Positions 36,739 to 46,092 of a stretch of 64,000 bases of DNA are shown one piece after another (position 1 is the stretch's first letter; the number at the start of each line of letters is the position of its first letter). The stretch covers positions 2,542,001 through 2,606,000 of the forward strand of contig NZ_AP025305.1 in the NCBI RefSeq assembly GCF_036492635.1. Reading direction: 5' to 3'. A program made the position numbers and the translations under genes. Source of the DNA: Aureibacter tunicatorum. GTDB taxonomy: Bacteria; Bacteroidota; Bacteroidia; Cytophagales; Cyclobacteriaceae. Under the pieces are notes generated by a model. It had not been told where the DNA came from and did no database searches. It was given only the letters and a program-made list of their open reading frames with translations.

Positions 36739-38535
36739 ATGACAAGCATTAGAAACATTGCCATTATTGCCCACGTTGACCACGGTAAGACTACATTGGT
36801 TGACAAAATCATCTACGCTTCAAGCGTGCTTCGCGAAGGACAAGAGTTCGAAGATTTGATTTTGGACAATAATGACCTTGAAAGAGAAAGAGGCATTACG
36901 ATCGTATCCAAAAACGTATCGGTTACTTATAAGGACGTAAAAATCAACATTATTGACACTCCTGGTCACGCCGACTTCGGCGGAGAAGTTGAGCGAGTGC
37001 TCAAAATGGCGGATGGCGTGCTATTGTTAGTTGACGCCTTTGAAGGACCAATGCCCCAAACTAGATTCGTATTAGCGAAAGCATTGGAACTTGGGCTTAA
37101 GCCAATTGTTGTAGTCAACAAAGTAGACAAAGAAAACTGTCGTCCGGATGAGGTGCATGAAATGGTGTTTGACCTAATGTTCAATCTTGACGCGACTGAA
37201 GAGCAACTTGAGTTCAAAACTCTTTATGGTTCTTCTAAACAAGGGTGGATGAGCACGGATTGGAATAAACCAACGGACAACTTGATCCCTCTATTGGATG
37301 AAATCATCGCCACTATCCCTGAAGCTCCGACTAGAGAAGGTATTCCTCAGCTTCAAGTAACATCTTTGGACTACTCTAAATTCGTTGGACGTATCGCTAT
37401 CGGTAGATTATACCAAGGAGTTTTGAAAGAAGGCATGCAAGTAGGCCTTACAAAAGCGGATGGTTCTGTGAAGAAGTCCAAAATCAAAGAACTTCAAGTA
37501 TTTGAAGGACTTGGTAGAAAGAAAGTCGAAGAAGTGCATAGCGGAGACATCTGTGCTATCATCGGAGTAGACGATTTTGAAATCGGTGATACTATCACTG
37601 ACGCAGAGACTCCTGAGCCATTGCCAAGAATCAGCATTGACGAGCCTACGATGAGTATGCTTTTTACTATCAACAACTCTCCTTTCTTTGGCAAAGAAGG
37701 TAAATTTGTAACTTCAAGGCACTTAAGAGACAGACTTTACAAAGAAACAGAGAAAAACCTTGCCTTGAGAATTCAAGACATGGATACTGAGGATAAATTC
37801 TTGGTTTATGGTAGAGGTATTCTTCACTTGTCGGTTTTAATCGAGACTATGAGAAGAGAAGGTTACGAGCTTCAAGTTGGACAGCCTCAAGTTCTTTTCA
37901 AAGAAATCGATGGTGTGAAAAATGAGCCAATCGAATCCATGGTTGTAGACGTTCCTGAAGAAACTGCTGGAAAAGTTATCGAACTTGCTACGCAAAGAAA
38001 AGGTGAGTTACTAATCATGGAGCCTAAAGGCGATATGCAACACCTAGAATTTGAAATTCCGTCAAGAGGTATCATCGGTCTAAGAAACTCAGTGCTAACA
38101 GCCACTGCAGGTGAAGCGATTATGACGCACAGATTCAAAGAATACCAACCATACAAAGGTGAAATTTCAGGCAGACTGAACGGTTCTTTGATATCTATGG
38201 AAAATGGTCCTTCTACAGCTTACTCTTTGGATAAGCTTCAAGACAGAGGAATTTTCTTCATCGATCCGGGAGAAGAGCTTTATATCGGACAAGTTATCGG
38301 TGAGCACAACAGAAGCAATGACCTTTGCCTGAATGTTCAAAAAGGAAAAAAACTTACCAATATGAGATCTGCTGGTGCTGACGCTAGTGCTAAAATCGCC
38401 CCTAAGAGACAATTCAGCTTGGAAGAATGTTTGGAATACATTCAAAAGGATGAATATGTGGAGGTTACGCCAGAGTCAATAAGAATGAGAAAAATCGTTC
38501 TTGACGAAAATGAAAGAAAGAAATCACAAAAATAA
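36739..38535 (+). CDS. typA: Ribosome-associated translational GTPase TypA/BipA
   Basis: The 598-residue protein contains the GTPase motifs AHVDHGKTT at 10-18 (G1), RGITI near 54 (G2), DTPGHADFGGEVER near 76 (G3) and NKVDKENCRPDEV near 130 (G4). EF-G-like domains follow, then the BipA-specific C-terminal domain (SRGIIGLRN near 445, ENGPSTAYSLDKLQ near 487). TypA binds the ribosome and helps assembly and growth under stress or cold. The 7-residue C-terminal basic tail is usual. A single-gene unit with its own promoter box and terminator. Confidence 0.97.
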   Translation: MTSIRNIAIIAHVDHGKTTLVDKIIYASSVLREGQEFEDLILDNNDLERERGITIVSKNVSVTYKDVKINIIDTPGHADFGGEVERVLKMADGVLLLVDAFEGPMPQTRFVLAKALELGLKPIVVVNKVDKENCRPDEVHEMVFDLMFNLDATEEQLEFKTLYGSSKQGWMSTDWNKPTDNLIPLLDEIIATIPEAPTREGIPQLQVTSLDYSKFVGRIAIGRLYQGVLKEGMQVGLTKADGSVKKSKIKELQVFEGLGRKKVEEVHSGDICAIIGVDDFEIGDTITDAETPEPLPRISIDEPTMSMLFTINNSPFFGKEGKFVTSRHLRDRLYKETEKNLALRIQDMDTEDKFLVYGRGILHLSVLIETMRREGYELQVGQPQVLFKEIDGVKNEPIESMVVDVPEETAGKVIELATQRKGELLIMEPKGDMQHLEFEIPSRGIIGLRNSVLTATAGEAIMTHRFKEYQPYKGEISGRLNGSLISMENGPSTAYSLDKLQDRGIFFIDPGEELYIGQVIGEHNRSNDLCLNVQKGKKLTNMRSAGADASAKIAPKRQFSLEECLEYIQKDEYVEVTPESIRMRKIVLDENERKKSQK

Positions 38536-38547
38536 TAAGCTAATATT

Positions 38548-38578
38548 AAAATCCGAAGTCATAGATTTCGGATTTTTT
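38548..38578 (+). terminator. Terminator after typA
   Basis: AAAATCCGAA and TTCGGATTTT pair, with three more inner pairs and an ATA loop. A T-run follows, 13 bases past the typA stop. Confidence 0.85.
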
Positions 38579-38678
38579 ATTTCATAAACGACCAATTTTT
38601 GTATTTTTATACTTTGACAACTTACCTCTCTCAACTTGGTTTGCTGTCAAGTCTTTTTAACTTAAACCTATTTTATCT

Positions 38679-39656
38679 ATGCCTTTGTCTTTTAATACAG
38701 GAAAAATGGCCATGGCTCTGGGCTTGCTTACCCTAAGCGCTTCTTGTGTCACGCAATCCAAATTTGACGCTCTTCATCACCAAAAGCAATCACTTGAGAC
38801 TGAAAACAACGCTTGCGCGGAAGCTTTGCAAATCTCGGATGAAAAGAATAAAAACCTGGAAGCCAATATAGATGAATTAAAAAACTCAAAATACGATCTT
38901 GAGAACAAACTCAAGGACGAAACAGCTAGCCACGACAAGCTTAAGAAAAACTACGAGTCACTAGACAACTTATACAATAACTTGGTCTACAATAGTGGAA
39001 AACTGAATGAAAACTTGAGCGCCAAGCAAAAGTATTTGGAAAACATGCAATCGGACTTTGAAGAAACTAGAGCTAAAAACGAACAGCTAGCTTCCGAGTT
39101 GGAAAAAAGAGAGCAAAGATTGCTAGAACTGGAAAGAATCATCGCCAGTCAACAAAAGCAAGCTGAAGATTTAAAAGCCAAAGTCGACAATGCATTGATT
39201 GATTTCGAAATCAATGACATCAATGTAAAAATCGAAAATGGCCAAGTATATGTGATCTTGCCTGATAAATTGCTTTTCAAATCCGGCAGCATAGATGTGG
39301 ATACCTCTGGAGCCAATGCAATCAAGCAAGTAGCCCAAGCTATCAAACAACAAGATAATTTCGAAGTCATCGTGGAAGGCCACACTGACAATGTTCCGAT
39401 TTCCAAATTTTCAAAATACATGAGAGACAATTGGGACTTAAGCACAGCAAGAGCAAATTCCGTCATCCGAATACTCAAAGATGCTGGCGTTGATGAGACG
39501 ATCATTCACTCAACTGGTCGAGGAGAAAGCAAACCCGTCGCTGAAAACGATAGTCCGGAAAACAAAAGATTGAACCGTAGAATAGAAATTATCTTGAAAC
39601 CTAAAATGACCGAGTTTTACAATATTTTAGGAACGGACAACACTTCCACTTTATAA
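38679..39656 (+). CDS. OmpA-family lipoprotein with long coiled coil
   Basis: The 325-residue product has a lipoprotein signal (GLLTLSASC, Cys about 23). It is followed by a coiled coil over about residues 30-170 rich in E, K, N and L heptads, and a C-terminal OmpA/MotB domain. That domain includes VIVEGHTDNVPISK, DNWDLSTARANSVIRIL, STGRGESKPVAEN and NRRIEIIL. It should be anchored in the outer membrane and reach peptidoglycan through the OmpA domain. The DNVPI version of the motif is the MotB-like type. It is monocistronic, between two terminators. Function beyond envelope anchoring is unknown. Confidence 0.85.
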   Translation: MPLSFNTGKMAMALGLLTLSASCVTQSKFDALHHQKQSLETENNACAEALQISDEKNKNLEANIDELKNSKYDLENKLKDETASHDKLKKNYESLDNLYNNLVYNSGKLNENLSAKQKYLENMQSDFEETRAKNEQLASELEKREQRLLELERIIASQQKQAEDLKAKVDNALIDFEINDINVKIENGQVYVILPDKLLFKSGSIDVDTSGANAIKQVAQAIKQQDNFEVIVEGHTDNVPISKFSKYMRDNWDLSTARANSVIRILKDAGVDETIIHSTGRGESKPVAENDSPENKRLNRRIEIILKPKMTEFYNILGTDNTSTL

Positions 39657-39665
39657 ATGAACTTT

Positions 39666-39691
39666 AAGCCGCTAATCAGCGGCTTTTTTAT
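39666..39691 (+). terminator. Terminator after the OmpA lipoprotein gene
   Basis: AAGCCGCT and AGCGGCTT form an 8-bp stem with an AATC loop and a following T-run, 10 bases past the stop. Confidence 0.88.
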
Positions 39692-39823
39692 TTTTAGCCT
39701 GAAATACATCATTCTTTCAACAATACGCCTATCCTTTCAAACTTTATTACTATAAGACCATTTATACCATTAGAGAATAAAAAATAAGTTGGTAAAAAGA
39801 GTATGGAATGACATAAGTCATCT

Positions 39824-39851
39824 TTTGTTATCAATACATAATATAATTTTG
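39824..39851 (+). promoter_or_regulatory. Probable promoter of the pta operon
   Basis: TTTG at 39824-39827 and TAATTTTG at 39844-39851 resemble the Bacteroidota -33 and -7 elements. The spacer of 16 is slightly short. The -7 box ends 33 bases before the pta ATG. Confidence 0.45.
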
Positions 39852-39884
39852 CTTTCAAAACTGGTTAATTCTAATATTCAAATC

Positions 39885-40895
39885 ATGGACTTGATATCAT
39901 TAATAAAGGAGAATGCTAAGAAAAATCGTCAAAGAATCGTTTTACCCGAAGGCGAGGAAACGCGTACATTGGAAGCCGCGAACATTTTAGCTAAAGAAGG
40001 ATTAGCTGATGTCATACTTTTAGGCAACCCTGATATCATTGCGACAAAAGCTTCTGAATTGAATTTGGAGCACCTTTCAAAGACATCAATTGTCAACCCG
40101 CTTGACCATCCCAAAAAAGAAGCCTATGCCCAGCTTCTATATGAACTAAGAAAAAATAAAGGCTTGACGATAGAAAAAGCCACCACTCTTGCTGAAGATC
40201 CTCTATACCTAGCGACTTTAATGATCAAATCCGGAGATGCGGATGGAGAAGTTGCCGGAGCTCAAAATGCCACTGGAAATGTTTTAAGACCTGCTTTCCA
40301 AGTAGTTAAGACAAAAAAAGGCATCAATGTAGTATCCGGAGCTTTCATCATGATACTTAAAGATGAAAACTATGGAGACAAAGGCATTATGGTTTTTGCA
40401 GACTGCGCGGTAACTCCTGAGCCAAATTCAGAGCAACTAGCTGAAATTGCAATCTCCAGCGCGGAAACAGCCAAAGCAATTGCTGGTATAGATCCCAAAA
40501 TCGCGATGCTTAGCTTCTCAACAAAAGGGAGCGCTCAACATGATGATGTAAGCAAAGTAGTTAAAGCTTTCGAAATTGTAAAGGAAACGAGACCTGACTT
40601 GGATATCGACGGTGAATTGCAGGCAGACGCGGCGATTGTTGATGCCGTAGGACAAGCTAAAGCTCCGGGCAGCAATGTCGCCGGACATGCGAATGTCATG
40701 GTTTTCCCAAACCTGGAATCAGGAAATATCGCATACAAACTTGTTCAAAGATTGGCTGGAGCTGAAGCAATTGGCCCGATACTCCAAGGAATGGCAGCGC
40801 CTATCAACGACCTTTCAAGAGGATGCTCAGTGGACGATATCGTCAATTTAGTAGCCATCACAGCTAATCAATCCATCGCACTAAAGAACTCATAA
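39885..40895 (+). CDS. pta: Phosphate acetyltransferase / phosphate acyltransferase
   Basis: The 336-residue product starts at ATG 39885; a TTG 96 bases earlier would add residues that do not fit the family and would cover the promoter. Family pieces are QRIVLPEGEETRTLEAA near 15, DGEVAGAQNATGNVLRPAFQ near 123, MLSFSTKGSAQHDD near 206, DGELQADAAIV near 244 and PGSNVAGHANVMVFPNLESGN near 262. It swaps CoA for phosphate on acetyl-CoA, giving acetyl phosphate for AckA. First gene of a three-gene operon; the next start is 13 bases away. Phosphobutyryltransferase activity is a less likely alternative. Confidence 0.93.
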   Translation: MDLISLIKENAKKNRQRIVLPEGEETRTLEAANILAKEGLADVILLGNPDIIATKASELNLEHLSKTSIVNPLDHPKKEAYAQLLYELRKNKGLTIEKATTLAEDPLYLATLMIKSGDADGEVAGAQNATGNVLRPAFQVVKTKKGINVVSGAFIMILKDENYGDKGIMVFADCAVTPEPNSEQLAEIAISSAETAKAIAGIDPKIAMLSFSTKGSAQHDDVSKVVKAFEIVKETRPDLDIDGELQADAAIVDAVGQAKAPGSNVAGHANVMVFPNLESGNIAYKLVQRLAGAEAIGPILQGMAAPINDLSRGCSVDDIVNLVAITANQSIALKNS

Positions 40896-40908
40896 ATAAA
40901 TATATAAA

Positions 40909-41868
40909 ATGTCAGAAATAGTAGAGTCCATAGAGGGCTATGGCCTTAAGATAAACAATTCAGATCAACAGAAAAGCTCCAATATTTTCGCAAAAGTTGG
41001 TGTTGTTGGCTGTGGCATATTAGGCCAAGAGATTACAAGGCTTGCTGCTCAAAATGGCCTTGAAGTCGTTTTCATAGAAATCTCAGAAGCGCGTATCAAA
41101 GAAGCCTTTGAGGCTTTTGAAATGGTCTTTGATAGTGAAATTGATCGATGGGGAATGACCGAAAGCGAAAAAAAATCCATTCTTTCAAAAATCAAAGGCA
41201 CAACAGATTATCAAGAGCTGGCAGGTTGCGATATTGTCATTGAATCAATTAAATCAAAATCTCGCGAAGACAGCATTGAAATTCGTAAAAGAATTTTTAA
41301 AAATATTGAAGAATTTGTAAGCGAAGACACTATCATAGCTACGAATTCAACTACTTTAGTCATTACTGAGCTGTCCAACGAATTGGATCACCCTGAAAGA
41401 TGCCTGAGCTTGCACTTTCTTTCTCCAGCTACTGAAGCTAATGTAGTAGAAGTAGTTAGAAGCCTTTACACAGTCGATAGCGCTTACGAAAAAGTAGAAG
41501 CATTCGCGAGACTTTTGAACAAAAAAGTTATTCCAGTGCAAGAATCTCCTGGTGTAATCAGCACTAGACTAATTGCTCCTATCATCAACGAGGCATGTTC
41601 TATTCTGATGGAAGGAGTCGGAAAAGTTGAAGATATTGACTCTACTATGAAACTTGGTTTTGGATTTCCATTAGGTCCATTTGAAATGGCTGACAAATAC
41701 GGTTTGGACACGGTAGTCAGATGGTTGGAAAACCTATACAAGGAATTTGGAAATACGCGATACAAAGCATCACCGCTTTTGAAACGAATGGTTAGAGCCA
41801 ATCGCCTTGGAAGAGAAACAGGGCAAGGATTCTACACATACGATAAAGACGGATACAAAATTAAATAG
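40909..41868 (+). CDS. 3-hydroxyacyl-CoA dehydrogenase-family protein
   Basis: The 319-residue protein has the NAD-binding motif GVVGCGILGQEI near 28-39 (the usual form is GAGxMGxG, so Cys replaces Ala and Leu replaces Met). It also has the catalytic region NSTTLVI near 146, LHFLSPATEANVVEVV near 165 and GVISTRLIAPIINEA near 213. The C-terminal dimer domain ends in GQGFYTYD. The enzyme family oxidises (S)-3-hydroxyacyl-CoA with NAD. It sits between pta and ackA with spacings of 13 and 16 bases, so it is co-expressed with acetate metabolism. The altered His-Phe/Ser-Pro motif may mean a different substrate. Confidence 0.85.
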   Translation: MSEIVESIEGYGLKINNSDQQKSSNIFAKVGVVGCGILGQEITRLAAQNGLEVVFIEISEARIKEAFEAFEMVFDSEIDRWGMTESEKKSILSKIKGTTDYQELAGCDIVIESIKSKSREDSIEIRKRIFKNIEEFVSEDTIIATNSTTLVITELSNELDHPERCLSLHFLSPATEANVVEVVRSLYTVDSAYEKVEAFARLLNKKVIPVQESPGVISTRLIAPIINEACSILMEGVGKVEDIDSTMKLGFGFPLGPFEMADKYGLDTVVRWLENLYKEFGNTRYKASPLLKRMVRANRLGRETGQGFYTYDKDGYKIK

Positions 41869-41884
41869 TAGAAAAAATTATATC

Positions 41885-43081
41885 ATGAAAATATTAGTGC
41901 TTAACTGCGGAAGCTCATCCATCAAATATCAATTATTTGAAATGAACTCCTCAGAAGTTATCGCAAAAGGAATTATAGAAAAAATTGGTCTTAGCGGATC
42001 GTTTCTAAAACACACCAAGCAAGATGGTGAAAAAGTAAAACTTGTTGGTGATATCGTTGACCATACGATTGGAATCGAATATATTCTTGGCGTTTTGGTG
42101 AGTGAAAAGCATGGTTGTCTTAAAAGTCTGAATGAAATAGAAGCAGTAGGACATAGAGTTGTGCACGGTGGAGAAAAGTTCAATGATAGCGTAATTATCA
42201 CTGATAAAGTAATCGATGAAATCGAAGCCTGCGTTGATTTAGCACCATTGCACAATCCTCCAAACTTGCAAGGAATCAATGCGATGAAATCTTTGCTCCC
42301 AGACGTGCAACAGGTAGCCGTTTTTGACACAGCCTTTCATCAAACAATGCCTGACTACGCTTATACATATGCTATCCCTTATAGCTTGTATAAAAAATAT
42401 GGTCTTAGAAGGTATGGATTCCACGGAACATCTCACAAATACGTTTCCCAAAGAGCTTGCGAGATCCTTGGAAAAGATTACAAAACTCAAAAAATCATCT
42501 CTTGCCATTTAGGTGGAGGGGCTTCTGTAGCAGCCATCAAAAATGGCGAATCGATCGACACTTCCATGGGTCTGACTCCTCTAGAAGGAATGATCATGGG
42601 AACAAGATCAGGAGATGTTGACTTGGGAGTTTTAACTTTCATAATGAACAAAGAAGATATTGATGTTAAAGCTGCCAACGCGCTTGTCAACAAGCATAGT
42701 GGGGTTCTAGGTATCACAGGAATATCTTCTGACATGAGAGATATCGAAAATGCTTCCGCTGAAGGCAATGAAAGAGCCAAACTTGCTCTTGAAATGTACG
42801 ATTATAGAATCAAAAAATACATCGGAGCATACAGTGCTGCTATGGGTGGTTGCGATATCATCATCTTCACTGGAGGCGTTGGTGAAAATGGCGACTCAAC
42901 AAGAGCCGGTGTTTGTCAAGGTCTGGAATATCTTGGCGTAGAGTTGGATTCAGAAATAAATTCATCTTTCCGTGCAGAAGAAAAAGTAATCTCCAAGCCA
43001 GAGTCTAAGGTAACATTAATGGTTGTTCCTACAAATGAGGAATTAATGATCGCCAGAGACACTTTGAGACTATTGAATTAA
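41885..43081 (+). CDS. ackA: Acetate kinase
   Basis: The 398-residue protein starts at ATG 41885. An earlier in-frame start at 41807 lies inside the preceding gene and adds 26 unrelated residues. Motifs are LNCGSSSIKYQLFE at 6-19, AVGHRVVHGGEKF near 86, VAVFDTAFHQTMP near 142, RRYGFHGTSHKYV near 174, SCHLGGGASVAAI near 203 and FTGGVGEN near 324. AckA transfers phosphate between acetyl phosphate and ADP, giving ATP and acetate. It ends the pta operon before a strong terminator. Confidence 0.96.
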   Translation: MKILVLNCGSSSIKYQLFEMNSSEVIAKGIIEKIGLSGSFLKHTKQDGEKVKLVGDIVDHTIGIEYILGVLVSEKHGCLKSLNEIEAVGHRVVHGGEKFNDSVIITDKVIDEIEACVDLAPLHNPPNLQGINAMKSLLPDVQQVAVFDTAFHQTMPDYAYTYAIPYSLYKKYGLRRYGFHGTSHKYVSQRACEILGKDYKTQKIISCHLGGGASVAAIKNGESIDTSMGLTPLEGMIMGTRSGDVDLGVLTFIMNKEDIDVKAANALVNKHSGVLGITGISSDMRDIENASAEGNERAKLALEMYDYRIKKYIGAYSAAMGGCDIIIFTGGVGENGDSTRAGVCQGLEYLGVELDSEINSSFRAEEKVISKPESKVTLMVVPTNEELMIARDTLRLLN

Positions 43082-43104
43082 TATTCCTTAAACTATATAT
43101 CCAT

Positions 43105-43137
43105 AATCGACACCTAAGATAGGTGTCGATTTTTTTA
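43105..43137 (+). terminator. Terminator of the pta-ackA operon
   Basis: AATCGACACCT and AGGTGTCGATT form an 11-bp stem with a 5-base loop. A T-run follows, 24 bases after the ackA stop. Confidence 0.92.
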
Positions 43138-43332
43138 TTTACTATTTAATGAGCATGAAATACCAATAATGCTTGGACATCAAATACATTTAATAAATAA
43201 CAACTGACCAAGATGAAGAAAGCTAATTGTTTCCAAGGGAATTATTAAATAACGATAACAATAATCTCTCAAAAAGTATAAATCCGAACTAATTAAAAAA
43301 TTTCACTACCTGAAAGGCATTCGTTTTCTCGC

Positions 43333-44718
43333 TTAATTTTCCTGTTGAAAAACTTCATGACTCCATTCTTTATTATGTTTAGAAATAAAAGTCGCAGCTG
43401 AAGTTACTCCGAAAATATTAGTCGCGGTTCTCCCCATATCTATCAAAGTATCCACTGATAACACAAATGTCAACACCAATCCAATGACTTCAGCATCAAA
43501 TCCCATGATGGTCATAGCTGTAATTGCAGCAAAAGAAGCAGTGCCCGGCAAGCCAACAATTCCAAATGAAGATATCACCACTGCCAAAACAATCGTCATA
43601 ACTGTTGACACTGAAGCAAGGTCAAACACTAACTGTCCTGACAAAGCATTTGTCAAGCCTGCTCCTATCACAATCATAAAAGTAGGCCACATTGCTCCGC
43701 AGGCATTCATGCCCATCGTTGTTCCCAATGAGCCTGTTATATTAGCGGTTTCACTATCCACACCATTTCTTTTTTCCAAAGATGAAATAGTTACCGGCAA
43801 TGTTGCCCCACTGGATTGAGTCGTAAACCCCGTTAACATAGCAGGCAATACATTCATGAAATACCTCTTAGGATTTACTCCTTTCCACAAGTTCACAATC
43901 AAATGCATAACAATAATCAATAGCATACCCAAATATGACACACCGATGAACTTAGCAAAGTCACCGAAAATGAAAGGCCCTTTTTCTGCCACTGCAATAG
44001 TCATTAATACAAAAATTCCATAAGGTGTCAAAGCGAGAATAAACTTGGTCATTTGGCTGACGATATTTTTGACATGATCAAGAATACCATCCACCTTGTC
44101 AAGTTTATGGTCCACGGTTTTCAACTTTCTGATGGATACTCCAAGCAAAATCGCCACAATCAATGTTCCAATCACATTATTATTAGAAAATGCGTCAAAT
44201 ATTGAAGTTGGCACGTTGTGAGTCAATCCCAAAACGACCTTGCCAAATGACGCTGTGCCAATATTATCAATTCGTTGAGCGTAGTGTTCCGATACCGAAC
44301 TTTCTTGAATCGTTTTAATATCCACTAAATCGGAAAAGTTAAAATTCATCGCCAATAAATAGGAAAGCAATGACGCTCCTACTATCGAAACGACAAAAAA
44401 GCTAATAACTTGGCTAAACTTTTTTCCTAAACTTTTTCGATGATCCAAGCTTACAATCGTTGTGGTCACACTAATAAAAACGATAGGAACAATCATCATC
44501 TTCAATGATCGAATGTAGACATTGGAAACCGACTTCAAATAATATTTAAATTCATCATAGACCCCATCTTTCATCAAGTAAAATATCAAGACACCGAAAA
44601 TGACTCCCAAAACAACTGCTGTCAAATTTTTGACAATAGACTTTTGAAACTTTTTTCCTGTCCATCTTATGGCTACAACCGCCAATATCATAAAAACTAG
44701 CCCTAACGCTACCTCCAT
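43333..44718 (-). CDS. Dicarboxylate/amino acid:cation symporter (DAACS family)
   Basis: The 461-residue membrane protein shows the family core: SLKMMIVPIVFISVTTTIVSL near 70, TQSSGATLPVTISSLEKRNGV near 296, GSLGTTMGMNACGAMWP near 328, FGIVGLPGTASFAAI near 388 and VDTLIDMGRTATNIFG near 425. It is predicted to have eight membrane helices plus two re-entrant loops. The SSGATLP loop and the MGRTATN segment bind substrate and Na+ or H+. Members carry glutamate, aspartate, C4-dicarboxylates or cystine; the TcyP-like length suits cystine or glutamate, but this is not resolved. A 97-base palindromic repeat lies about 165 bases upstream of its start. Confidence 0.88.
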   Translation of the reverse strand: MEVALGLVFMILAVVAIRWTGKKFQKSIVKNLTAVVLGVIFGVLIFYLMKDGVYDEFKYYLKSVSNVYIRSLKMMIVPIVFISVTTTIVSLDHRKSLGKKFSQVISFFVVSIVGASLLSYLLAMNFNFSDLVDIKTIQESSVSEHYAQRIDNIGTASFGKVVLGLTHNVPTSIFDAFSNNNVIGTLIVAILLGVSIRKLKTVDHKLDKVDGILDHVKNIVSQMTKFILALTPYGIFVLMTIAVAEKGPFIFGDFAKFIGVSYLGMLLIIVMHLIVNLWKGVNPKRYFMNVLPAMLTGFTTQSSGATLPVTISSLEKRNGVDSETANITGSLGTTMGMNACGAMWPTFMIVIGAGLTNALSGQLVFDLASVSTVMTIVLAVVISSFGIVGLPGTASFAAITAMTIMGFDAEVIGLVLTFVLSVDTLIDMGRTATNIFGVTSAATFISKHNKEWSHEVFQQEN

Positions 44719-44881
44719 ATCAACTTCTCCTAAATTAAAACTCTAAAATTGCACATTTAATAAGAGTCAAAATACGATTTTAAATTAACGAATCGTGACT
44801 AAAATCAAATCGCTCATAAATGCTAACGAACAACATTTCGTAAAATTACGAACATAAGAAGATTAATTTGAAAGAGTATTG

Positions 44882-44978
44882 ATGTTTATCACGATTAGTT
44901 TTTCATGACTATCTGAATCATCATTCTCTGTATTTTTCACAACAAAATAATATGGGATAAAAAATAATTCATGATAAT
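44882..44978 (-). repeat. Palindromic ~98-bp repeat, copy A
   Basis: On the minus strand it begins ATTATCATGAATTATTTTTT, has a weak central hairpin, and ends AAACTAATCGTGATAAACAT. The last 20 bases are identical to the end of copy B at 49367-49386. The two ends are imperfect inverted repeats of each other. It stands upstream of the transporter gene, in the same relative direction as copy B to its gene. Confidence 0.75.
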
Positions 44979-45088
44979 GTCTATAATCTTCAGACAACTC
45001 TTTGATGATGATTCTTAGAAAACATTAAATTCTAAACTGTATGCCTCACAACTACAAGCTTTGTGAACTTTAAAAAATAAAATTTGCC

Positions 45089-45122
45089 AAAAAATAAGGC
45101 TTCTTATCAACAAAGAAGCCTT
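45089..45122 (-). terminator. Terminator after the helical-protein gene
   Basis: AAGGCTTCTT and AAGAAGCCTT form a 10-bp stem with a 7-base loop. The minus-strand U-run comes from AAAAAATA at its left. Confidence 0.85.
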
Positions 45123-45128
45123 CAATAA

Positions 45129-45515
45129 TTAAAGACATTTAGCCAGCCATGCTCTGAACTCTGCTCGGAAATCGATATATTCTTTCATCAATCCTGAAAT
45201 ATTCTGATTCATATCCTCATGATAAGTCATCAATTCTTCTCCTTCTGCAAATTTCTTGTCAGACGCCAAGCTTTTCAACTGTATTTCATGAGCTTCAACT
45301 TTTTCCTTCGTATCATCCGCAACCTTTAATAAGATCGCTATTTGATTTTGGAATTTTTCCACCTCTACTTTTCTTGACTCATCCGTAAATTTTGAAGTCA
45401 CTTCAAGCAATTTCTTATCAAAAAAGCTTATCCCTTCTTTAATAAAATCCATCTCTTTTGACCAAACTTCATGATCATGATGCAAAACCCCTATTGACAC
45501 AAACTTCGTTTCCAT
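45129..45515 (-). CDS. Helical conserved hypothetical protein
   Basis: The 128-residue protein starts at the ATG giving METKFVSIG; an upstream in-frame start would add eight residues. I do not recognise a named family. It is soluble, strongly charged and almost wholly helical, with HHDHEVW near 12 and three long amphipathic helices, so a four-helix or coiled-coil bundle is likely. The early His cluster could bind a metal, but the spacing is not that of hemerythrin. It lies 46 bases downstream of the GNAT gene on the same strand. Confidence 0.6.
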   Translation of the reverse strand: METKFVSIGVLHHDHEVWSKEMDFIKEGISFFDKKLLEVTSKFTDESRKVEVEKFQNQIAILLKVADDTKEKVEAHEIQLKSLASDKKFAEGEELMTYHEDMNQNISGLMKEYIDFRAEFRAWLAKCL

Positions 45516-45560
45516 ATATGCTACACTTTTTATTCTCAAAACTGCCTGAGATAAAAAATG

Positions 45561-46082
45561 TTAGCGTATTACTTTTTCTATATAGCTTTGCTTATCAATT
45601 CGGTAATAAACGGCATTGGAAATCCCTTTGCATTCATCATTTTTCCAAAACTCCATCCCCAACTTCTCAATAACCTTGATAGAAGCTACATTATTCCTAT
45701 CAGAACGAGCGATCACATCATCGAGATCCAGATTTTCAAATCCATAATTCAATGACGCAATTGCGGATTCAGTAGCGTAGCCTTTCCCCCATTCATTTCT
45801 AAAGAAACGATAGCCTAAATCAACCAAGCCCTCTTCATTGAGCTTAAGTCCGCACCATCCCAAAAAACGGCCTGACTCCTTCAAAACCACAGCCCACCGG
45901 CCATAACCATTCTTTTTATAATCCGAATAGCCTGATAAAAAAGTTTTCGCTTCTTCAACATCTTGAAAGCCAACGTCTCCAGTGTACTTCAAAACTTCCT
46001 TATCCTCATTCAAATCATAAAAATCTCTTGCATCACCAACATTCAGTTCACGTAAGATTAACCTTTTTGTTTCAATAATCAT
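45561..46082 (-). CDS. GNAT-family N-acetyltransferase (RimJ/RimL type)
   Basis: The 173-residue protein has the opening IETKRLILRELNVGDARDFYDL, GRFLGWCGL near 73, the acetyl-CoA-binding loop RNEWGKGYATE near 95, and SIKVIEKLGMEFW near 134, which follow the RimJ/RimL-like acetyltransferase plan. Such enzymes acetylate protein N-termini, or small amines and antibiotics; the target is not predictable. It begins 10 bases from the end of the upstream membrane-protein gene and so may be co-transcribed. Confidence 0.88.
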   Translation of the reverse strand: MIIETKRLILRELNVGDARDFYDLNEDKEVLKYTGDVGFQDVEEAKTFLSGYSDYKKNGYGRWAVVLKESGRFLGWCGLKLNEEGLVDLGYRFFRNEWGKGYATESAIASLNYGFENLDLDDVIARSDRNNVASIKVIEKLGMEFWKNDECKGISNAVYYRIDKQSYIEKVIR

Positions 46083-46092
46083 ATCTATAGAT

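Larger units (their letters stand above)
44719..45128. other. 410-base spacer holding one copy of a palindromic repeat
   Basis: I see no gene in this AT-rich stretch. It contains repeat copy A (44882-44978) and the terminator of the helical-protein gene (45089-45122). The transporter promoter must also lie here. Confidence 0.6.

Noticed and set aside
39789-39884. N-terminal extension of pta from a TTG start
   Set aside because: The extra 32 residues do not belong to the family and would cover the likely promoter; ATG 39885 fits better.
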